A stretch of 60,834 bases of DNA from Bradyrhizobium sp. YR681 (GTDB taxonomy: Bacteria; Pseudomonadota; Alphaproteobacteria; Rhizobiales; Xanthobacteraceae): positions 1-60,834 of the forward strand of contig NZ_AKIY01000014.1 of the NCBI RefSeq assembly GCF_000282615.1. The letters run 5' to 3'. Position 1 is the stretch's first letter. Every line of letters begins with the position of its first letter. The notes below the pieces were generated by a model, which saw nothing but the letters and a program-made list of their open reading frames with translations, was not told the origin of the DNA and did not search any database. Below are positions 26,401-34,600 of this stretch, in pieces. The position numbers and the translations under genes were made by a program.

Positions 26401-28687
26401 CGCGTTGCCGATTGCGGGCAGCCAGAGCCAGATGGCCTGCGAGGTCGCGACCACCACCGATCCGCTCGGCAACCAGGTGATCGTCACCACGGATCCGCTC
26501 GGCCGTGTCGTCAAGCGCGTGGCCGGCAACCCCGGTGGTGACGGCGTCGCGGCGCAGTGGCGGACGAGCAGCTACCTCTACGATGCCCTCAACCGCCTGC
26601 TGTCGAGTCAGGAACAGGTGCCCGTGGCCGGCGACACGTTGCTGCCGACGACTTACGGCTACAATTACGACGCGGCGACCGGATACATGACGGTGACGGT
26701 GTCGCCCTACGGGCGAGCATCCTCGGTCTATTCCTATGACGGCATCGGGCAGTGGCGCAGCTACACCGACGCCAACGGGCTCACCTACGGTTTCGACTAT
26801 CATCCGGATGGACGGCTGAAGAGCTATACCAACGGGCGCGGCAAGACGGTGCTTTACGGCTTCGACTCCGCCGGCCGCTTCACCACCACGACGCTGCCCG
26901 ACGCAGGCGGCGTCATCACCCAGGTGCTCGACGGCAACGGCAACCGCACGGCGACCAAGCTCGACCAGGTGCAGGTGATCGGCCGCAGCTTCGACCAGCT
27001 CAACCGCATGACGGGACGCACCGTCACCGCCACCAACAGCACGGTGGGTTACGCCTATTGGCCGACCGGCGCGCTGAAGACCTTGACTCATCCCGATGGC
27101 AAGGCGGTGGGGTACGTGTTCGACGGCCTCCAGCGAATGTGGACGGTGACCGACTGGGCCGCCCGCGTGACAACTTACGGCTATTGGCCGATGGGACAAT
27201 TGCAGTCGGCGGCGCTGCCGAACGGCGTGTCCGTCGCCTATCAGGTCGACGATGCCGGTCGTTCCACCGGCTTCGTCGCGAGCGCCGCCGGGCGAACCAT
27301 CGCGGCGTCCAGCCGCATCCTCGATCCGTTCGGAAACCCCTCGAGCGAAACCGAGATCCTGCCGCTGGCCCCGCAGGACGAGGCGACCGTGCAGTCCTTT
27401 ACCTATGACGCCGACCGCATGCTCACCGCGAACGGCGAAAGCCTGACCTACGACGACGACGGCAACATGACCGGGGTGCCCGGCGTCAACGGCATCCTCA
27501 GCTATGATGCGCTCAACCAGCTGACCGCGATCGGCAGCGCGGCCAGCTATGATTACGACGTCGACGGCCTGCTGACCCGCACGACAGTCAACGGCACGGT
27601 CTCCAACCTGATCCAGGACATCGCCGGCTTCCGCGCGCCGTGGCTGGAGCAGGCCGATCCGTCACGCGCGATCAATGCGGCGCTGAGCGTGTCGATGCCG
27701 AGTGGCCCGGAGGCGCCGCTGCCGCTGACCAGCGGATCGCCGGGCCTGGTCGGCATGGCTCGCGGCCCGCTTAACAATGTGATCGCCGCGACTGACGCGG
27801 CCGGCGCCGTGCAGCAGCGCTATGTCCACGGCATGGGCCTGATCAGCCGCGAGGATGCGGACGGCAATCTCGTCTATGTGTTCGACCAGATGGGCAGCAC
27901 GCTGGCGCTGGTCGACAATACGGGCGCCGTCACCGACAGCTATGCCTATTCGCCGTTCGGGCAGGTGCTGGGGCAGACCGGCTCGACCGTCAATCCGTTC
28001 CGTTATCACGGCCGCCATGGTGCGCTGGACGATGGCCTCGGGCTCGTCAACATGCGCGCGCGCCGGCACGTCCCGTCGCTGCTGCGGTTCTCCGGGCGCG
28101 ACTTCCTGTTCGGCGACGACCGCTACGGCCAGACGCTCAACCGTTACGGCTTCGTCCAGGACAATCCGGTGGCGCTGATCGATCCGCTCGGCCTGTGCAG
28201 CGACAGCGGCGGGGGCGGCCTTTCGACCGGTGCACGGATTGCACTCGGCGTGATTGGCGGCCTGGCCCTGTTGATCGGAGGCGCCGTGCTCATTGGCCTG
28301 CTGCTGTCGGGGACGCTCGGCGCCCTCGGCGGCGGGCTGGGCGGTGCGGTGATCGGCGGCATCGGCGGTGCGCTGATCGGAGCGGCTGTCGGAGGTGTGA
28401 TCGGTGCGGTGGTCGGCGGCGTGATCGGCGGTGTCGCAGGCGGGGTTGGCGGCGGCGCTGGCGGCAGCTCGCTTGCCAACAACCCTTCTGAACCGCAGTA
28501 CGAGGAGCTCAACAACGAGGATGAGTACGGCGGCGAGAGCGGCGATATTCCGTTGCAGACCTTCAGCAGCAGCGAATCCAGCGATGTCTCCAGGCTGCAG
28601 TACCCGCTGGAGAGAGGCAAGAGCGTCAATATCGGCTCTGGTCAGGTCCTCACGCACCGCAATCCAGGGGGCAGCGAATTGATATGA
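20405..28687 (+). CDS. Giant RHS/YD-repeat protein with N-terminal LamG-like and Fn3-like domains
   Basis: 2760 residues, no signal peptide, GGGGGAGG ribosome site. In order: a LamG/concanavalin-like domain (about 25-200, ending MSEFQLWNSAL); many Fn3-like repeats (about 205-1255); a Gly/Ser linker; a DUF6531-like entry (GDPVNLATGWFSYANADIEV, from about 1266); then YD repeats to about 2577. The RHS core end NRYGFVQDNPVALIDPLGL (about 2579-2597) keeps the DPxG motif and an Asp 22 residues before it, as needed for self-cleavage in RHS/TcC proteins. The tail of about 163 residues has a long glycine-zipper hydrophobic stretch, then an acidic Ser-rich end. No known toxin domain seen. Overlaps the next gene by ATGA. 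Confidence 0.9.
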   Translation: MGTFGLPPPDIQFNYKSVTGSAVQVLSFDAALAVSSDFDGSVGNSFPVAGFTISLWVNSTQSDANAVVFSYGTQSAGAAQRLWIKNPSDINIGFGAASTGATGLSVADGAWHNITVVVRPVGRAHYEVQVAVDGIVVLINQRALSFVAGTGLPAAGTLVLGSGISGSGETNFRGMMSEFQLWNSALDPPALATILQRQVTSATSGVTLVWALDSAADAGTITGVPSFGASTLTFRESAPGMPAYAWITWTAVSGATDYDVRIVADSGEWTFSQSRILISDLPVGLPGLLLGRSYSAQVRANDSTGKGAWSSSVSMTPIDFAGITLSFQSPNLQTLLAVWPAVDQSTLYQVGLYQNPAQAPVPPPTVAASITTTQYDLSSKLTDSNAWGVLVNASAVGSIGASNMLGSVATPAAGFYYVNPVSTGNGSFTFTLPNARPTPDYFYLRVQQGENHIIDQIIAGTTTSPVEIPSPVPVQAGAQFTGLLRTIGAGVLSPWNSTAITVHKLGAPSPLFEAVASPAPEALQSTWVAVAQGATYDIKLFQDSNPTPIVSLSRQNTLSFALNTYLPAAAALTGSAYTLQVNANDLDETGPPNAIVAPPALQAGFAYTWTGNADTSTLVAGWSASGSYQVYVRVFVGAAQTPSQYGLYTAAQGSAAVPAPPGGFVEGTSYAFQMIGLGTAAMAVPDFGTVIVHNIAAPVVVFAPVAGAVPPAVQAQWAALDPQLETLQYQVVVGGTPMIPMQAGRVYALTAAQLNSAAALSVQVQGVADNSYGLLSPSLPVAPLAPDFSYTQLTPAGGAMTVTWHAAALVYLEVGPSGQTATPVLVSDGTTTSYSVVPPNGGFVEGSVYNNSIKSIANGTVGAFSTLSVTVHILAQPLPVFSAGATAGALTVTWPDIRTPAQQNAGLVVNYIVKLGGTVQGQPGPALTVQVPGVLDQDAAAAVTVQGSADGSFGIVSALPVVATPGGLQVSYDLVSLQFKVTCPAASGALAYWLAITDSGGRSLGTLWTNASSLQNSSIYVGQIATAVAPSGACTVRLRALAAGTVTANANAVITVVNIAGPSIVSPVVQDPPNSTITATWTFDPSAYGLQSASYVAELLNAGGTVLDTKAVSTKSATLSYAGKNVSPGDTVSVRVRAVSGGVSGQWGTLQVAVASSVPQVTITSFCFTSTDAFNLAWSDLGPGFTYTVNMTGTGLKAGVFPKTGLTSTTLSMTSAETGVQNGQTYTATVTGYSGATAGPASVGVSATAGEVTPPDHGGSGGSGTGGDPVNLATGWFSYANADIEVNGVVPLRFVTYYNSYTALPTDDPPQPSVPMGARWNHVYNTLIETAPDGKTLAVMWGAGPINVYDVPQSITGSYRKQGLPNGDRLVCNSDLSYTLTRRDRTVYNFNRDGRLSAILDPAGNAVALAYSNNQLTTITDQASGRSLTLTYWNNGTDNGRIWKVTDNTGRTIVYNYSSGDLVSMTDVQSQPRSYTYWSRSLMKTATDQNGHTFISNRYDSQGRVEFQQDARAIAANAGYGFTFQYADVAGSGGVTYVQTTFTDRMGNVTVYLSDKATQNTVSAVTTLPDNIVYQVTRTFDAFGYMRSETVYQGSPNPAPGTGNTMTCDYDGNGNVAHVNWLTTGESLTLGYDPNNNLTSLTDALGGVTNFDYYPGTNNVHTITYPLGRKTVVTYWPGNIAGQAKTITDYPAAAGGGTSSLGNVTQISYYTNGDLKQIVGPLGNSRTIAYDGDDHGWPVSVTIADSNGTALLQTAITPYPKTGLPNIVAKQYGTQPVANAYATTMVFDFVGNLTSRTNTLLHATTIQRNPGNDPWIITYPAAAGHDPRQTVLLYDNSQNLRSVQLATDPLVMRQYTWDAMARLATMVDGQLQTTNFDYAMDLTHPNGPCPVARTTTTPKVTGEPQPFQSQWVTDMLGRVVKTVDLALQGTSGTVTTVAYSHVTGPTHGVLARQTLVTLPLENSSQQTAYQTIVVTDALGRVISRTAENQKSWTTTYDVVALPIAGSQSQMACEVATTTDPLGNQVIVTTDPLGRVVKRVAGNPGGDGVAAQWRTSSYLYDALNRLLSSQEQVPVAGDTLLPTTYGYNYDAATGYMTVTVSPYGRASSVYSYDGIGQWRSYTDANGLTYGFDYHPDGRLKSYTNGRGKTVLYGFDSAGRFTTTTLPDAGGVITQVLDGNGNRTATKLDQVQVIGRSFDQLNRMTGRTVTATNSTVGYAYWPTGALKTLTHPDGKAVGYVFDGLQRMWTVTDWAARVTTYGYWPMGQLQSAALPNGVSVAYQVDDAGRSTGFVASAAGRTIAASSRILDPFGNPSSETEILPLAPQDEATVQSFTYDADRMLTANGESLTYDDDGNMTGVPGVNGILSYDALNQLTAIGSAASYDYDVDGLLTRTTVNGTVSNLIQDIAGFRAPWLEQADPSRAINAALSVSMPSGPEAPLPLTSGSPGLVGMARGPLNNVIAATDAAGAVQQRYVHGMGLISREDADGNLVYVFDQMGSTLALVDNTGAVTDSYAYSPFGQVLGQTGSTVNPFRYHGRHGALDDGLGLVNMRARRHVPSLLRFSGRDFLFGDDRYGQTLNRYGFVQDNPVALIDPLGLCSDSGGGGLSTGARIALGVIGGLALLIGGAVLIGLLLSGTLGALGGGLGGAVIGGIGGALIGAAVGGVIGAVVGGVIGGVAGGVGGGAGGSSLANNPSEPQYEELNNEDEYGGESGDIPLQTFSSSESSDVSRLQYPLERGKSVNIGSGQVLTHRNPGGSELI

Positions 28688-31600
28688 GCTCGATCGCACA
28701 GTCTTTCGTCGATCTGGCCAGCGGGCAGGTGGCCTTTGCGTTGCCGATCGCCACACTGACCGATCCGGTCGGTCCGTTGGCTGGTGTCACGCTGGCTTAC
28801 CGCAGCGATGTTCAGGCTGACGTCTCCACCTGGAATCTCGCGCGGCCGACCGGCGTAGCCGGCCTCGGCTGGCGTCTGGTGTCGCAATCCATCGCCGTCA
28901 ATGCGGACGGCGGCATCGATTTCGTCTCGGACGATCAACGCAATCCGCTGCGTCAAACCGGCGTCGATGGCGATGGCACGCTGATCTACCGGAGCGAGGA
29001 CTATCTGTTCTGGAAGATCCGTTACGACCCGCGGAATGAACGCTGGGACGTCACCAGCACGGACGGCGTGCGCTCGGTCTATGGCGATGCCGACAGCGGC
29101 CGCGCCACCGTGCAATGGGGCGTCGCCTGGGGCGGCTGGGCCGGAGCCAGCAACGACATAGCCGGTCAGCGGCCGGTCGCGATCGTCTGGAATCTGTCGG
29201 AGGTCGTCGATCTCTGGGGCAACGCCGTGCGCTATGCCTACCGTCAGGATGCCGTTGCGGTCGGCACCGGCGGACGGTCGTACACTAGGGCCAGCTATCT
29301 CACGCAAATCACCGGCGCTGCCGGCAGCATGATCCAGCTCGGCTATCGGCCGAAGGACCCGCAGGAATACCAGAATCCGCATGCCGGGCTCACGCCCAAT
29401 GCCTGGCAATCGCGCTATGAGACCGAATACCTCAACACGGTGTCGGTGACGTCGCCCTCTGGTGCGACGCTGACGACGATCACGCTGACTTACCCGCCGA
29501 GCCTGCTCGGCACCGATCAATTCGCCAAGCGCCTGCTCACCGGCTGGGTCGCGGTCTCCGCCGGCGGCGAGAGCCGTCCGAACTATGTGTTTGCCTACGA
29601 CACCGTCCTGAGCCGTGCGACGTCAGGGATGATGACCGGCCTGACCACGCCCGACGGGCGTCAGGTCACGTTCGCCTATAGCCCGCTCGTCGTCGGCAAC
29701 TCGGCGCGCAGCATTCCGCTGCCGATGCCGGTGGCCTCCGGCCTGACCTTCAGCCTGCCGCGATTGTGGTTCGAGCGCGACTATGTGGTGGTGATCTGGC
29801 TGCGCAGCGACAGCAAGGCGCAGATCATGGCCTACACCTGGTCCGGCCGCTGGCTCGCCGCCACGCTCGATCTGCTGCCGGTCGGCAACACCTATGCGCA
29901 GCTTCAGGTCGCCGTGGCGCCGAACAGTTTCGTCGTGACGGCGGGCACGAGTGCGGTTGCGTATCACGTCAATCCGGCTATGTCCGGCACCTGGACGTCA
30001 TCAGGCGTGCTGGCCTTGACCCTGACGGCCGGCGAGCAGGTCGCGGTTGCGGCCGGCGAGGGCATCGCCGCCGTGCTCGGCGCAACCAGCGGCAAGCTCA
30101 ATCCGCTGCTCTGGACCGGACAGACCTGGCAGGCGCAGGCCGTGACCGATCTGTCGGGCGGCGCCACCGGCCTCGCCGTCGCACTGTCGGCGACCAGCGA
30201 CTACATCCTTGCCGGTGCCACCAGCACGTCGCTGCCGCTGCTTCCGGCCACGCTCTGCCTGATGCGACGCGACGCGCAGAACACCTGGCAGCAGACGCTC
30301 ACCACCGTCGGCCGGGCGATGTCGGTGATCGGCTCGCTGTCGATTGCGTGCAGCGACGGCTTTGCGGCGCTGTGGTCCAACGGGCCGGTCGGCGCCAATG
30401 TGCGGCTCAGGCTCGGCGTCGTGAGCTGGGCCGCCGATTTCTCCGCATTGGCGTTCACCGAACTCGCCGATCAGACCTGGGCGACAGCTGCGGTGCCGCC
30501 GGTCTCGGTCCATGGCAGCAGCGTGGCGATGGGCCAGACCCTGTTCCGTTACGACGGTACGCTCTGGTCCAGCCAGGACCTGTCAGCGATCACCTATACC
30601 GGACAACAGTCGGTGACGGCGGTGTCGTGCGGTCCGGACCGCGTGGTGCGCACCATCGCGATGAGCGCGGGCGGCGCGACATTCGACGTGATCGACTTTG
30701 CGCCGAACCTTTCGACCTCGGCCACGCCCTGGTCGACCGCGCTGACCACCACGGCGGCGAGCGCGACTTTTGCCGCGGCGGCAGCGCGGAGCGGCGGGAA
30801 GAGCGTCGGCAGCAACTATGTGCTGTTCAACACCACCGCGAACGGTGTCACGTCGAACGCGATCTATTACCGGCTTCCGAACGGGACCTGGAACACGCCG
30901 GTGTCGTTACCCGATGCGCTGACCGCCACCGAGCTGCCATCGCTGCAAATTCTCGACCAGCGCTACTGCATTTACCAGAGCGGCGGCAACACCGTGGTCT
31001 ACGCGCTCGCCAATGGCGGCGTGGCGAGCACCGGCCGCATTGCGCTCAGCGGTCAGCAGATCATGGTCCCCAACGCCGCGCCGACGCTGCTGGTCGGGCC
31101 GAGCGCGTTTGCGGCCTATTCCGGGACCTGGAGCACCACGCCGAGCCTCACGCTCTATCGCGTGTTGGGCGACGCCGTCCTCGGCACCCAGTCGGTCGAG
31201 GTGATCGATACCGTCGCGTGCAACGATGGCTACGAGACGGCGACGACCGCCTATGGCTTCACCGCCAGCACCGCCACGATCGATGTCGCTGGCGAACGCG
31301 CCGGCTTCAACCAGGCCGCCAGCGCCGTCGGCGCCGCCAGCATGGCTGTCACGCCCTATGGCAGCACGGTGGTCAATTTGTTCAACGACCTCACTCCGGC
31401 CGACGCCAACAATCCGACCTATCCCAACAGCAACAACTGGTCGAACGCGGCAACCTTCACGCGGCTGTTGCAGGGGCGCTGCTACCAGACCCGGATCCTG
31501 CCCGCGAGCGGCAGCCCGCCGAATTCAGTCGAGACGTTCTACTGGCAGGTGTCCACGAAGTTGCTGGGCAGCGCCGGTGGCCGCCAGGGTTTTTATGCGC

Positions 31601-34600
31601 GCATTGCCGCGCGCTCGCGCGTGCTCGACGGCGTCACCACGACAACGCAGTTCGCCTTTGCCGCCGAGAGCGGTCTCACCACCTCGGCGACGACGTCGCG
31701 CTTCAATTCGCTCGGCGTGCAGGAGACGCTGGTCACCGCCTATACTTATTGGTGGCAGCAATACGATCCAAACCGGACGCTCAACCTGCTGACGCCGGTG
31801 ATCCAGGCGCAGAGCAGCACCGGCGGCGTGGTCACCGCCACGACGATCACGACCTGGCGCAACGACTGGGGCAGCAAGCCCGGCTGCTGGGCGCCGTCGG
31901 CCGCCTTCATCGCGACACAGGCGGCCCCTCAAACCTTCAACCACTGGACACCGACCAATACGCCGCTTGCCACCGGCTGGCAGCAGCAATCGGCGGTGCT
32001 GGCGCGCAGCGCGCGGGGCGTCCCCATGCGTGCAGCCAACGCCATCGGTGTGCCGCGTTCGAGCGTGCTCGATGCGACCGGCAGTTTTACGGTGGCGAGC
32101 TTCGCCAATGCCGATATCGGCCAGCTCGCTGCGAGCTATTACGGCTTCGAACCCTACGAGGCGAATACCAGCTGGTCTTATCTCGGCGGCAATCTCGCCG
32201 CCAATCTCACCAATGCGCAATCCCATACCGGTTCTCGCAGCCTGCAGCTGTTCGCCAATGCGGCCGCGATCGCGGGGCCGACCGCGACGTTCCTCGCGAC
32301 CACCGACGACAGGACCTACGTCTTCTCCTGCTGGATGCTGATCCCGTCGGGCTTCACCAGCAATCCGGCCAACGCCCAGTGGTCGCTACAGGTCTACACC
32401 GCCGCCGATCCTCCGGTCGCGGTCGGCAGCCCGATTACGCTGGCATTCCCGGCCGGCGCGTCGCAATGGCAATATCTCAATGCTGTGGTCGATCTCGCAG
32501 CGATCCGTTCGTCCGGCGGCATCGGGGCGAACGTGCCGCTGAGCATCTCGATCACCGGCTTCAACAAGGTCGCCGGCAGCGGCACCATCTACATCGACGA
32601 GTTGCGCTTTTCGCCGGTCGACGCGGGCTACCAGGCGAGCGTCTATGACTCCGCGAGCTTCGCGGCCTCGGCGAACCTCGCGGAGAACGGCGCGACGCTG
32701 CGCAATGTGCGCGACGGCGCCGACGAGATCGTCGCGATGGTTGGCCCTGCGGAGAACGTCGCCGGCATCTCGGTGCCGGCCTATGCGCGGGCGATGGCGG
32801 CGAACGGCGTGTTCGATCCCAATCTGCCGAACTCGCTGCTCAATTTGCGCTCGTCGGCGCCGGGGGTCTATTTCGATTTCGATCCCAGCGACGCGAGCGC
32901 CTGGACCTTGCCGAGTGGCTGGTCGGTGGCGCAGCGGCAACTGACCTATGACGGGGTGGCCGCCAGCGTTTTGCCGGGCAGCCAGGCCGTGCTGACTGCC
33001 TTCTCCAATGCCAATTATGCCGCGCGGGTGGCGGTGCGTCACAGCGGCACCGCGCCGCCGGCGAGCATCGGCTGCGGCAACGTCTATGCCGGCTGGGACC
33101 CCAGCCAGAATGCATGGGTGCTGTCGGCGCAGCAGTCCGGCGTTTGGGGCACGCTGGCGAGCCGCAGCGGCAGCTTCGGATCTGAGTGGCTGTTCCTGAT
33201 GGTCGACGGCCTCGTCAGCCTGTTCGTCAGCGGCAACGAGGTGTTCAGCGTCCAGCTTCCCAACGGCGTCGTGCCGGATGGCAAGCTAAAGCTTGGCCTC
33301 GGCGGCGCCGGCGCGTTTGCGGAGCTCGCGGTTGCCGTCGATCCGATGCTCGACATCGCGTTCTATGACGGCGCCGGCCGCTTCATGCAGCGGCTGCAAC
33401 TCGCCGACAATTCGGCGCTGGTGGCATCGGGCGTGCTCTACGACGCGATCGGCCGGGCGCAGTACGACAAGAACCCCCTGGACTCGACGCTGGCGATCGG
33501 CCCGCCGGCCTCGCTGAAGCAGGGCGTCGGTGCCGGGCCGGACGAAAAGCGCATCGACGGCGCGCTCACGGCCTATCTGCCCTATCTCGACGGGAAGCAG
33601 ATGACGCTGACGCAATATCTCGATCCCGCCAATGGCTCGCCGTTCCATCAGGCCGCCTACGAGGCGACGCCGCTATCGCGGCCGACCGCATTGGCATGGC
33701 CGGGTCCGACGCTGGCGATGAACAGCCTGCATGCCGCGACGATGAGCTACGGCTGCAATCAGGCCGGCGACTTCCTGCAGTCGCTGTTGCCGCCGAATGC
33801 GCCGGGCGCGGCGACCGGCAGCTATTATCTGCGGCAGTTGACCGATCCGGACGGCAACCTGATCCAGCGGGTCAGCAACCAGACCGGCCAGATCATCGCC
33901 GAGCATCTGGTGCCGGCGGGCCAGGGCGCGACGACGTCGACCGTCTTCTACATCTACGATTCGGCAGGGCGCCTCACCACCACGCGGCAGCCGAACTACT
34001 ACGCGCCGCCCAATGGTTCGCAGAACACCATTTGGCAGATCCAGCGCGGCTATACGTTTGCCGGCAGCCTTGCGAGCGTGACCAGCGCCGACGCCGGCAC
34101 CACGCAATTCCTCTACGATGCGCTCGGGCGCCAGCGCTTTCGGCTCGATGCCGATGGCGCGGCACAAAGCAATCCGCGGATCGTGTATTTTCTCTATGAC
34201 GGGCTCGATCGCACCGTCGAAACGGGATGGGTGCAGGCGGCCGGCATCACCTGGGCGACGGCGGCGGCCAATGTCGACAACCAGAGCTGGCCGTCGGCGG
34301 TCTCCGGCGCGGTGTGGTATCGCCGCATGACCTACGATCTCTTGCCCTCGCGTGCGAGCGCACCCAATCTGATCGGCCGGCTGTCGCAGGTTGCCGTCAA
34401 CAGCACGCTTGCGGCATCGCCTGTCACGTTCGACACCCATGCCTATGCCTACGATCTTGCCGGCAACGTCACGCTGATCACCAGCATGGTGCCGTCGTTC
34501 GCGACCACCTCCTACCAGGCGAGCTTCAGCTACAACAATCTGGGACAGACCACGGGAGTCACCTATCCGCGCCCGCTCGACGGGCACGGACAGCCGACGG

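Noticed and set aside
23600..27199. A 1199-codon open frame on the minus strand inside the first RHS gene
   Set aside because: It is antisense to an obvious YD-repeat frame; the composition (runs of Arg, Gly, His, Val, Ile) is that of a GC-rich shadow and no domain is recognisable.
29766..32648. A 960-codon plus-strand open frame inside the second RHS gene
   Set aside because: Arg/Gln/His-rich shadow of the real frame; no ribosome site and no domain pattern.
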